A stretch of DNA of 15,713 nt. It comes from Cyclostephanos tholiformis (Eukaryota > Bacillariophyta > Thalassiosirophyceae > Thalassiosirales > Thalassiosiraceae). The notes under the pieces were generated by a model. That model was not told the DNA's origin, did not search any database, and was given only the letters and a program-made list of their open reading frames with translations. Every line of letters begins with the position of its first letter. Position 1 is the stretch's first letter. Position numbers and translations under genes: made by a program. Positions 7,101 to 15,713 of the stretch are shown piece after piece. Location of the stretch: assembly GCA_036939975.1 (NCBI GenBank), contig JALLPB010000447.1, positions 1-15,713 of the forward strand, written 5' to 3'.

Positions 7101-10100
7101 TACTTTTGAATGTGTCTCCTTCAGCATTGGCTTCGTTGGTTGGTTTCTACTCAACTTTGGAGCCTCTTCTGGAATGGGTAGGAGGGAACGCTAAAGACGA
7201 GGAGCGTATCCGACTCGATAAAGAAACAGAGTTGAAGGAGGAGCAGTTATCTCTTCATTATCGTCGCGAAGCGTTGCGCGCATTATTTGTCTCAGCGGAT
7301 GCTGACAGTTCTGGCTCATTGTCGAAACAGGAACTAGAGAGAATAATTCTAATGCTATTCGCGGATGTTGAGCTTGTAAACGACGCATCACAGAATTTCA
7401 ATGTGGCTCAACAACTCACGGCAGATGAGCTAAGGAGAGAGCGTGATCATTTCATTACCATGGCAGATTCAAAACATGCCGATAGGGTCTCATATCAGGA
7501 CATTGATTCGATTCTTTTCCGCATGGCGCACGGCATTGACGACAACAATCTTGTTCCAACGATCGGTGTGACAGAAATCGACTATTTGGATAGACTGTCT
7601 CACTCCAAGGCATTTTTCTCCACCCTGACAATGCGTAGGCTTATTTATTTTGACGATTTGAGGGAGTATGCGGCAGTGCACGAGATCTATAGAATAACTG
7701 GCTGTGCGAAACTTGAAAATGGCTGGACTTTTCCTGCGCCTAATTTGTGGTGCCAAGGTAGAGGGATCGACCTATTTTGGGATTTGTATACAAGAGAAAC
7801 TGGTTGCAGCCGCAACTCATTAAATGGCCAAAGCATTTATTCGGTTCAAAGTAAACTCGTTCGCAGTCTGTGGTAAGTGAAGTTGGTTATTTTATCACAT
7901 TAAATATGCTTGGTGCGAACTTGTTTGTTACAATACCGCGCTCGTACAGCAATTATCATTTTGCTAAGTACTGTTGGAAGTCAATAGTTCAACCACAACT
8001 TCATGCTTTTAATTATGAGGGGGAAGGAAGAAGCGATAATATTATCACTAGTTGGTTGTTAGACGACGATCCACAATGCAAGGTCAATGCTGGCGTTTTC
8101 GAACGTCTTTTGCATCACGTAAATAGAATATCGAGAGACTCTCAAGAAGCCGAGCAGAGGAGAATCAAACAAATAGACACTCGATATAACATACATCTTG
8201 CATTTGATGTCGATAGAGTGGTATTAAGCTTTGGAAGCGTTCATGCGTTCACAAAAGCACTATTCGAGGCCGAGTTAACTAAAGTGAGCGTCGTTTCGTC
8301 GGCGCTAGTATCCTCCCAAACCGGCTTGGCAGTTCCCGAAAAAGTGAACGAGGAGATTTTTCTTCATGAGCACCTCGATGATGGGCACGCAGAAAGCGAC
8401 ATGGTCAATGGAATTCGCTTCAGGGGAACTGCCAGTGTGTATTATCTCAACAGGAAACATGATCAAATGGAGTACTTAGTTGAGTCTTACCCTTGTTTTG
8501 GTTACTTTGCATACAAATCCATTTTGCGTGAAAACTCGGAGAACAATGGGAGCGATTCTGAATGTAAGTGAACTCATGAGTGTTCGACAGGGATTCACAT
8601 GCTTTTGTCGTCTTCGCGATGCAAATCTGATACCCTCTTGTTGTACGTGTCAATCCTCAAGCTACCACGTTTATCGTGAATATCATCTGCCCCCGATCTC
8701 TGAATATAAATGCTTTGCCTGCATTTTTCGGTGCTGCCTCAATGTTCTCTAAAGTTGTTTCTCAGTTAGACCCAAAGCCTTATTCAGGATGCCAAGAAAT
8801 CCAAGTAGAAAATCGGATAGGAAAAGAGTTTACGGTCGAGACAGATGCAAGCAATCAGCAAAAAATCGTCCCCGCGTACAGCAATGCAGCCTTCTCCCTA
8901 AGCAAATACAAATCTCTTTCTCCGCTTTCGCTCTCCATACCAGGGTACACTCCGATCTTTGTGAATGTTATCCCGTATTATCAATCAATAATGCTGCCGC
9001 TGATTCGGCACATAAAAAGGGCCGGAGCAAAGCGTGCAAGGAAAGCAAGCGTGTCTGGTTTTAGGTTCGTACTGTCCTTACATTTCTTTTATCTCTTCAA
9101 GTATCGTGGTAATGTCCTCACTTTTTGCTTGCAGCCCCTACTTGACAATTGAACCGAAGTTGGATCATCTCGACTCGGTGACTCTCACTGTACGCCCATC
9201 TTTGGCAATCAAAGCTGAAATCCCAATAAAAATAAGAATTGTTCGCCTCGGCAAGACGAAATCATTCGGCCATTTGAGAAATAGTGGTTTAAAGTCGTCT
9301 AAAATAGACTTATCAAAAAAAGGTTTGGTAGTAGCCCTGAACCGGTTAGTTGACGGGGGTCTGATTGTATATGAGAAAGAGGCAGCCAAAGGAGTCAGCA
9401 CGCCTTTGCCACTGCCGGTGTTGGACTCATCACACTTATATGCTCTGCTTATACAAGATTTGACCGGGCAACACGATGGAAATGTCTGGCGTGACCCGGT
9501 ATTGCTGTCCAAAGATTTCCTTCATAATCCGAAGAGTATAAGACAAGTTTCGCGTTGTCATGCACTCAGTGGAATCGTTGTTCGAAAGGTACGTCGACTT
9601 TAAAGTTTTTTCGTCTCAAAACAAGAGCGATCACTCACATTCCCCGCGCACCATAATTGTAATAGGAGCGGCTGATTTGCTTGTCCGTCAAGAGCCATAG
9701 TAAGCCTGTTGCCAGAGATGCAGATAGCATCATTCGCAGGACGGCATGGGACACAACAATTCTAGTCGTGCCATTTTTTCTCTTGTCCAACTCTATGCCA
9801 TTCCCAATTCTAGCACGAATATGGCAACTTTTTGTTCCTAAGAAGGATGACGACGCCCTGTGGAGAAATTCATCATTTCTTGCAGCCCACACCGACGATG
9901 TCAGTGACGACTGCTCGAGCAGCGATGAGGATTCATCCTTCGCGACGCCAAGTATCAAAGGCTGGGGTGGTGCGGACAAAGTTCATCACCCAAACCCAAG
10001 CGGATTAGAAGCTCATCGAAGCTACTTCTTTTTAATCAAAACAGGCGAAACGATTCGGTTGAGCGGGATCAATTTACAACAACCTCTGTTCGTCCAGTTT

Positions 10101-13100
10101 TCGCAAAGGCTTCGATTATTGGGCGAGGCAGACGAAACCATGTGGTCGAATCCTCTTCAACTAGAGCTCGGAAAACTTCGGACCGGAATCAATCCAAGGG
10201 GGTGGTTTAGTCTACCAAAATTGTTTTTGGACCTCGGGGACAGCTGCGCTGCTGTCGTTGACGTCTCTCTTGAAGGTGCAATACGAGTACCTATTTGTAC
10301 AATATATGCTCCCTACTGGATACAAAATAAGACTGGGGCAAAGCTGGGTTACAAAATTAAAGCATCTGGCTTGGTGAGTCGTTATTAGTAAGTTCATTTC
10401 ATAAAATGTGTGTATCTCATCCGGGTTTGCCTTTCGTCAGTCGAAGCGATACTTTGTTGACAGCGGGAGTGGAGGACTGCCCATCATGTTGCACTGTGGC
10501 AACTCTGACCAAGTGATGTCTGTGATTCCACTGGAATGCCCCCGAAAAGATATTTCTGAGCGTTGGTGGGATTCAGATTGCAATGGCAAACTTGTGTGGA
10601 AGCAGCAAGCAATCAGAAGCGATATCAGGCATCATAATTGGAGCGAAAAGATTGAACTAGAAAAGGCAGGAACAAGTGTAGAAATCCAAAATCACCAAAT
10701 GACGTTTAGCGTCAACATAGTTTCCTTAGCAGGAGAGTTTTATCGAAGCAAACTCATCACTTTGTCTCCACGATACATTTTGAAGAATATGTTGCACATT
10801 GGCGTTACAATTCTGCCCGTATGCGGCTGTCAGAGCGATGTGTTGCGTAAGGCTCGTCAACTGAGGCAAGGTCTAATAGATCAAGATGAAAAGATCAAAG
10901 TGTATCTCGAGCCGAATGATTCAACTATATTATATAACTTCACGGCCGCTATAACGTCACATCGTTGGGTTGCATTTTGTGTCAACTCAGCGCGCCTAGG
11001 GGATGATTTCAAATGCAAGTGGCACCTGATTTCGTTGAGTAAGTTAGGGTCTACGAGTTTTGGCGAGCATGATGGTCTCAACGACACATTTTGTGGGATT
11101 GTCGAGGCAAAACTTCAAATTACCGACGGCACGAGAGTCGTGTCTATCATCCATGCATCAATACCCCCTTTTCGGATAGAGAACAGGAGCAATGACCATG
11201 TTCTTCAATTTGTTCAGGACGACGACGATGCTGTCGTTTTTGAGCTTCCTCCTATGCATAGTTGCGGATATTGTTGGGACTCCCCCCAAGGTAGAAAGAT
11301 TCTACGAGCAGTAGTCTTTCCCAATGATGTAAACAGTGAAGTGACATCAGTTGAGTGCTACACACACAGCAGAGGCACTAATAGCGAAACAAGCAAAAAT
11401 GATCTCAAATCGTGGGATTGTGGGAGCAGCAGTATTATCAGTACCAATACATCTAAGTTCGGTGTTCCAATGGAGCGAAGGCGGCTATTTGGTGCAATGT
11501 CACGGGGATATAATTTATCAAAATTTGGCAATAAAAAGGACCTGCCCAGTACATTTTCCTCTCTGAAGGTTCATCTCCGAATTTCTGCGGGCACTAAGAT
11601 ATTAACTTTCAACGATTCTTCTTGGCTCAATGATCAAGCAGAATTAGGGCTTCTCAAAAAGGGTGGCGATTTCAAAAGTACCATGTGTGATATCAGATTG
11701 AATGGAATCGCTATTTATATCACGGATGACTTTCCCAGGGAAGTAATAGGTATCGTTATGAGGGATTTGCATGTTGAAAAGCCCATGGGGTCGATCGAGA
11801 CAACAGTGAGAGTACGTCATTTCCAAATTGACGCGATGATACCCGATGCAAGGTATCCGATCATAGTCCAGCCAAAGATGATTGGGGTCGAAACTTACGG
11901 ACGCACTGCCATGGTGCAGCATGAAATGACACAAACTGTTGATGAAAAGGACTTTTTTTGGTTGAAGAGTCATGAAGGATTGCCTATTTTCCAAGTAAAT
12001 TTCTCTTATGTGCCCCAAACAAATATGACTTGGATACCAAATATTGATGTTATTGTCTGTCCCATGAAAGTGCAATTGGATGTGGATTACATCGTTAGAG
12101 TTGTTGGCACTATTATGAATTCGATCAGTAAATATGAAGAAGGGGTTTTCTCAAATTCTTCCGTGACGACACACGCAAATGACAAGTTGCAGTACATCAC
12201 CCATGGTCATCTTGAGTTCCGCCAGACATACATAGAAAGGCTTTATATTGCTCCGGTGTGGTTCGAATTAGAGATAAATCTGAAGCCAGATGAAGAAAAC
12301 GAGGCTGCACGAGAAACAGACCTAACTCTGAATTCAATTGCTCGATCATCAAATTCCGGTATGTCTCTTTTCTCGCAGCTATTGTTTGTAGACAACCCTT
12401 CATATCTAATATCTGTCAAATACCACCACACACTTCAGCAAACATCGCCGCTGTTTTAAGTTGGTTAATCAATGTTGGGGTTAACTTTGCGCACGTGTCG
12501 CCCACATTTCGGTATGGATCAATTTTAGCTATGGATAAATACTGCGACATTATAGAGTTCGCCAGAGAAATCCTTCTTTCCTACACATTTCAGACCGTCA
12601 AACAGAGTTACAAGGTCATTTTTTCACTGAACTTGCTAGGTGATCCAAACCTGCTTGCTCACCAATGGAGAACAGGAATTTCAGATTTAGTATACTGCAC
12701 TCGTAAGCTTTTTATTCTTCATTGTAATCAAATGTATGATGTCACCGGGATTAGTGGATTTTAACTTTTTTTCTGTCCCCCCCCAATTGTTTTAGGCATT
12801 GAATTGACGGCTGGTGGAAAAGATGGATTTGGAAAGGGATTTGCATCATTTGCGGAACATGTTGTTGGAGGAACATTTTCATTTGTCAATAAACTTTCAG
12901 GAGGCGTTGCCAAGACAATCGATGCCTTGATCACTTCTCAATATTCATCCATCCATCTAAAACCGAAGCTTGACGCAAATCAAAGGAAGCGACCTCACCA
13001 TGCCATTGAAGGACTCGCTCAAGGAAGTGATTTTTTCAGCCGAATGGTCGTTCATGGAGTGGCGGGTGTTATTGGAAACCCCATCAGAGGCGCAAAGGCA

Positions 13101-14432
13101 GGTTTATCCGCTGTAGATTCAGTGGCTGGTTGTGCAAAAGGTTTTGCCAGTGGTACAGTGGGGTTGATTGCGTCTCCGTTTATAGGAGCATTAGGATTTG
13201 TGGCAAAGACTTCTGATGGTATTGCAGCATCGACGAGATACTTAGAGCTGGGTGCAGTCGAAGCAAGATGTCGACCTACAAGGTGAGAAGACATTTGTGT
13301 ATCCCGTTTATCTTGAATTCACACTTGATCTAATTCAAAACCAATATGTTTCTGGAAAGGATGGTTTCTTGGGGAGCACCTATGATTGAAAGCGGATTGT
13401 CATTTTTGAAAGCAATAGGCATTCGAGTTCATACTGTTCGTTACCAGAAGATAAGAAAACGAATTATTGGAAAACATCATGGCTTAGATAGCAATAACGA
13501 TGGCATTGACTACTCCTATGTGTCTTCCAGAGAGTTCAAACGAATCAGAGGTAAGTTTATTCAGTTGGATCTCTGCTAATGTTGAAAGGCAAATCCATAA
13601 CGATTGTATTATCACAGCTGCGGAAATGAGAAGGAAATATCCTCCACGAAAGGTGGTCGAGATACTATATAAAAAGTACAAAACAGAGAAGCGATATGTC
13701 ACAGCTCACACGAGACCAAAGCTCCTGACTGGTGAACAGTCGAACCGTGCACGCTCGCATGACCACTATGCGGTATGTTTTGAAGACACAATTGTTCTCG
13801 AGGCTACCAATTTACAGCTCACCGATGAAGGTAATTCTCTCACTTTTGTACTCTTTGAAATACTGTTTGATACTCCCAGCGTTCTTTTCTGATTTTCCTG
13901 TCCATAATCTCCAGTTGTGATACAATTCAGCAACAGCAAGTTAGGAAAACGCTTATTAGGATCGTCGAGGCCGTCAGGTCTTTGTAAATTGACTGTTGGC
14001 GATATGTATTCATCGATACTCCACTTTTACAGAGAACAACTGAAAGATCTAGAGATGACCTTAGCCGAGCACATCACCAATAAGTCAAATGGAACATTGA
14101 CATCCAAAGATCCAAGTGAAAATGGGGCTTATTCGAAATCACTCATAATTCCCGCCCTACAGGATTTCCCACTCTTCCGTCCTGCCAAGGCGAGAATGTT
14201 CACGGGGGATATTTTCGAAGCCATTCGCGAGGAAATAGAATCCATCAGAGAGGCAGATGAAAATGCTAAAGATAGATTAGATTCAAGCTTAGTGCCATCA
14301 GACTCGGAAGATTCTTTTCTATTTGACAGAGATGACAAAAATGCCATGATTCCAGATGTGTCCAACATTCCAAGCTCGAACGAGAGACTCTTTGGCCATA
14401 TTTCGCTCAGTTTTTTCCCTGTCCAGTGGTAA
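4103..14432 (+). CDS. VPS13-family bridge-like lipid transfer protein with N-terminal membrane helix and EF-hand
   Basis: VPS13 proteins span contacts between organelles and conduct phospholipids along a hydrophobic groove. My exons are 4103-4287, 4339-4907, 4981-5850, 5928-6436, 6560-7872, 7950-8563, 8662-9064, 9135-9588, 9666-10373, 10441-12358, 12439-12702, 12796-13282, 13360-13550, 13618-13830 and 13915-14432. Reading phase is preserved at all 14 junctions. All introns are GT-AG except the fourth (GC-AG). The product is about 3,071 residues, close to the usual VPS13 size. Visible parts: a membrane helix (38-61), beta-rich groove segments, an EF-hand (958-969), a VAB-type region (about 1480-2170), a VPS13 C-terminal helical region (about 2575-2830) and a beta-rich end. 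The N-terminus does not look like a standard chorein domain. The 3' end is uncertain: the stop TGG-TAA coincides with a good donor (GTAAGC at 14429), and coding-like sequence follows. Confidence 0.88.
4214..4285 (+). other. N-terminal transmembrane helix of the VPS13-like protein
   Basis: Residues 38-61 (D-V-V-G-F-L-I-A-M-T-I-L-S-L-I-F onward) form one hydrophobic stretch long enough to cross a membrane. It is preceded by an R/H-containing polar segment and followed by Arg at residue 62. Other bridge-like lipid transfer proteins (the Csf1/BLTP1 and Hobbit/BLTP2 types) are anchored in the ER this way, while classical VPS13 and ATG2 are not. The helix is encoded almost entirely by exon 1, so confirming that exon matters. 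Confidence 0.7.
4908..4980 (+). other. Intron 2 with two in-phase acceptors
   Basis: The donor GTGAGT at 4908 is strong. Two AG sites keep the frame: 4940-4941 (34-nt intron) and 4979-4980 (73-nt intron). They differ by 39 nt, so the shorter intron would add 13 residues. I prefer the 73-nt form because the other introns are 51-123 nt and because it joins K-W-I-Q-H-A-A-K smoothly. Confidence 0.6.
6437..6559 (+). other. Intron 4, GC-AG type, with tandem acceptor
   Basis: No suitable GT donor exists where exon 4 must end, but AAG|GCAAGT at 6434-6442 matches the classic GC donor. The acceptor side offers two AGs six bases apart (6558-6559 and 6564-6565). Both give phase 0, so transcripts may differ by two residues (Ile-Glu). 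At 123 nt this is the longest intron of the gene. Confidence 0.7.
7253..7513 (+). other. EF-hand insert in the VPS13-like protein
   Basis: Residues 958-969 (7298-7333) read D-A-D-S-S-G-S-L-S-K-Q-E. This is a textbook calcium-binding EF loop, with acidic or oxygen ligands at positions 1, 3, 5, 9 and Glu at 12, flanked by helices A-L-R-A-L-F-V-S-A and L-E-R-I-I-L-M-L-F. A second, degenerate loop follows at residues 1014-1025 (7466-7501; D-S-K-H-A-D-R-V-S-Y-Q-D), with Lys at position 3 and Asp at 12. It may pair structurally without binding calcium well. The insert sits inside exon 5, with beta-rich groove sequence on both sides, so it is part of the same open frame and not a separate gene. Confidence 0.88.
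9034..11330 (+). other. VAB-type (VPS13 adaptor-binding, SHR-BD) region
   Basis: Residues about 1480-2170, encoded by exons 7-10. Several repeats of the family pattern are visible: S-P-Y-L-T-I-E at the exon 7/8 junction, V-P-F-F-L-L-S-N in exon 9, I-Y-A-P-Y-W-I-Q-N-K-T-G near 10297-10332, N-W-S-E-K-I-E-L-E-K-A-G-T near 10639-10677, and P-F-R-I-E-N-R-S with C-W-D-S-P in exon 10. In VPS13 proteins this region binds sorting adaptors that direct the protein to a given organelle. The match is by motif recognition only. Confidence 0.8.
11677..12160 (+). other. VPS13 region between VAB and C-terminus (R-x-x-Q-I-D type motif)
   Basis: The order I-R-L-N-G-I-A-I-Y-I, then F-P-R-E-V-I-G-I-V-M-R-D-L, then H-F-Q-I-D-A-M-I-P and Y-P-I-I-V-Q-P follows the conserved VPS13 segment in which a strand-loop unit precedes Q-I-D-N-Q and P-V-V-L-x-P. 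It belongs to the last part of the lipid groove before the C-terminal helices. Confidence 0.7.
12626..13430 (+). other. VPS13/ATG2-type C-terminal helical region
   Basis: Residues about 2577-2800 in exons 11-13. L-L-G-D-P-N, G-F-G-K-G-F-A-S-F-A-E-H-V-V-G-G-T, G-V-A-G-V-I-G-N-P-I-R-G-A-K and F-A-S-G-T-V-G-L-I-A-S-P follow the glycine-rich amphipathic pattern shared by VPS13 and ATG2 C-termini. They end with R-C-R-P-T-R, close to the family's R-x-R-P-P-R. This region binds lipid droplets or mitochondria in characterised homologues. It is the best single piece of evidence that the gene belongs to the VPS13 family. Confidence 0.88.
13700..14428 (+). other. Beta-rich C-terminal module, C2/PH-like, not identified
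   Basis: Residues about 2855-3070 in exons 14-15. Alternating hydrophobic strands (Y-A-V-C-F-E-D-T-I-V-L-E-A-T-N-L-Q-L, V-V-I-Q-F-S-N-S-K) are followed by an acidic linker rich in D/E/S (14230-14380) and a final strand G-H-I-S-L-S-F-F-P. Many VPS13 proteins end in a PH-like domain, and a C2 fold is another option; the sequence alone does not settle it. Confidence 0.45.
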
Positions 14433-15375
14433 GCTATGGAGTTGGGACCCCTGCCCACCAATATTTTCTACAAGTCTGTGATGAGAGTCTAAACGGAGAA
14501 GGATGCAGAAGTTATTGGTCGCCCCAGGACAAGACGTGGGAGGCTAGAATTAATAAGATAGTCTTAGGTGGACACAACAAAAAATCAGATGACGATGAAC
14601 TCCAACAATGTCAACAACGCAAATATTGTAGATGAAATCGGGGACGATAGCGCCGGTAGCATCACTGACGCATCCAGTACTTTAATCTCATCGTCACGCG
14701 CGGAGCGGCTCCTTCAAAAACGGACGCAGCTCCACCGTCCAACGGCTACAAAGGCCAAGAAGTTTCATGAACATCGCGAACAGCAGCAACATCAACAGGA
14801 ACTTCAGCAACAGCTCTGCTGCAGCAAAAAAATAACAGTTTAATCTCATCAGAATCATCGGGATTTAATGCATCCTACTCCTCGGCAAGCCGTGGCCTGG
14901 AGAGCCGAGGCCGGGCGGCTGGTGGCTCCTTCGTCGCCGATGTCAGCAATGCAAGCAACGTTGCACCTCCAGCGACGACCCCTCAGCAGCAAAAGCAACA
15001 TATGCAGCAGCGCCAACAAAAACATGCCTCAAATGAATCCTTAAATAATACTGCCTCCCATTTTGACATCACTGAATCCCGTAGATTATCCCCAAGAAAG
15101 TTTTCTCCCTAATCCAAGAACAAAAAATGCTCTGTCTCAACTGAATCTAAATCAGCAAACACTGGCCAGTAATGCCCTCCCTCCCCCCCCTCCGAGCCGC
15201 ACATCGTCTATTAAATATCAACATTAACATGCGTCGTCTCGATAAATTCCCACCAACAAACCCTACGATGGCCCCCGTCCTCGTCGTCAGCACAGGCTGG
15301 GGACCGTCTTAAAAGAGTAACACCTATTAGTAGTCAGGCGGGAACAAACAACTCCTGCCCCGTACCATTTTAACG
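14433..15375 (+). other. Q/N/S-rich region with coding character in shifting frames
   Basis: Directly after the VPS13-like stop, protein-like sequence continues but moves between frames. One frame runs from 14426 to 14635 (G-T-P-A-H-Q-Y-F-L-Q-V, then W-E-A-R-I-N-K-I-V-L-G-G). A second runs from 14568 to 14843 (acidic, then Q-rich). A third is open from 14771 to 15112 (S/N/Q-rich, without an early ATG). A fourth is open from 15045 to 15233 (ends with a proline run and K-Y-Q-H). A fifth follows, with stop TAA at about 15372. Changes lie near homopolymers (T6 at 14411-14416, A6 at 14578-14583, A7 at 14826-14832). Low-complexity composition makes any single frame hard to prove. It may be the disordered tail of the VPS13-like protein, further exons, or 3' UTR. 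Confidence 0.5.
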
Positions 15376-15510
15376 TAGGAATAAGTATTAAAAAAATTTA
15401 TTAAAAACACAACTCACGACTTGTTTTTAGTTTTTACCTAGCTAGCAATTATTGTACTTTTTCGGTAACAAAAATTAATGATTTTTGTATACCACAAAAC
15501 AGACCCTCTA
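15376..15510. other. AT-rich spacer between convergent genes, with a hairpin
   Basis: A strongly AT-rich stretch with several A and T runs. It contains acaaaaat / atttttgt as perfect 8-nt arms around a 5-nt loop (15468-15488). It sits between the end of the + strand gene and the apparent 3' end of a - strand gene, so polyadenylation signals for both could lie here. I see no confident specific signal. Confidence 0.45.
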
Positions 15511-15702
15511 TCAGACGAGCTTCGTACGAAAACGGGTTTGACCCGCCATGCTTTTGGGTCCCTTCTTGATTATGTCTTTGACCTTGAAGAAGAAATCGCC
15601 CACGCCGCAGATGTGGACAGCCGCGTTCCTTGAGCCCTGATGGATATCTTGGACTTCTTTTATTTTATTTAGGTAGCAAGATGAGTTACAGCCATATTTG
15701 TC
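15511..15702 (-). CDS. Probable 3'-terminal exon of a convergent gene (partial, unidentified)
   Basis: On the - strand a frame is open from 15702 down to the TGA at 15511-15513. Its last 45 or so codons look protein-coding: G-S-R-N-A-A-V-H-I-C-G-V-G-D-F-F-F-K-V-K, then D-I-I-K-K-G-P-K, ending R-F-R-T-K-L-V. They favour C- or G-ending codons (GTC, ATC, TTC, AAG, GGC), as highly expressed genes often do. There is no ATG upstream in the frame before a stop at 15703-15705, and an A/T-rich stretch (15650-15690) lies at the 5' side. A splice acceptor near 15645-15655 on the - strand is therefore likely, with the remaining exons beyond the window. The basic C-terminus hints at a small nucleic-acid-binding or ribosomal-type protein, but I do not recognise it. 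Confidence 0.45.
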   Translation of the reverse strand, partial: DKYGCNSSCYLNKIKEVQDIHQGSRNAAVHICGVGDFFFKVKDIIKKGPKSMAGQTRFRTKLV

Positions 15703-15713
15703 TTATTTTTGGC

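Noticed and set aside
11644..12075. 143-codon open frame on the - strand
   Set aside because: Opposite exon 10, which has clear VPS13 motifs; a shadow frame.
13052..13294. 80-codon open frame on the - strand
   Set aside because: Opposite the glycine-rich VPS13 C-terminal exon; its composition simply mirrors that exon.
1..15713. CRISPR array, rRNA or tRNA genes, bacterial operon signals
   Set aside because: No regularly spaced repeats, no cloverleaf or rRNA-like sequence was noticed, and the intron-rich structure indicates a eukaryotic nuclear genome. A tRNA scan was not possible here.

Overview
The window is nuclear DNA of a eukaryote that has short spliceosomal introns. It most resembles a diatom or a related stramenopile alga. 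The reasons are a tyrosine-recombinase retrotransposon of a kind I associate with algal genomes, a large protein-coding gene cut by at least 14 introns of about 51-123 nt, and the standard genetic code. The lineage is an inference; no rRNA or organelle marker is present.

Layout. (1) 1-2523: the 3' part of a DIRS-like retrotransposon. It has a reverse transcriptase/RNase H frame that is open from the first base, and an overlapping tyrosine recombinase frame broken by two frameshifts. (2) 2524-3159: no recognisable gene; it ends in an (AG)n tract. (3) 3160-3770: a non-autonomous DNA transposon of about 0.6 kb with 63-70 nt terminal inverted repeats and an interior full of palindromes and C/G runs. 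(4) 3771-4102: the presumed promoter and 5' UTR of the next gene. (5) 4103-14432: one very large gene on the + strand, read as 15 exons that keep phase across all 14 junctions (about 3,071 residues). It encodes a VPS13-family bridge-like lipid transfer protein with two unusual additions, an N-terminal membrane helix and an EF-hand insert. (6) 14433-15375: a Q/N/S-rich stretch with coding character whose open frame changes several times. This is either the damaged or mis-sequenced tail of the VPS13 gene, or unresolved exons. (7) 15376-15510: an AT-rich spacer with a small hairpin. (8) 15511-15702: on the - strand, what looks like the last exon of a convergent gene.

How it fits together. The two mobile elements lie just upstream of a long conserved housekeeping-type gene, and the TIR element ends only about 330 nt before its start codon. 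VPS13 proteins span membrane contact sites and carry phospholipids along a hydrophobic groove. Here the groove protein seems fixed to one membrane by a helix at residues 38-61, and it carries a calcium-binding loop at residues 958-969. A calcium-responsive lipid bridge is therefore a reasonable hypothesis, not a demonstrated fact.
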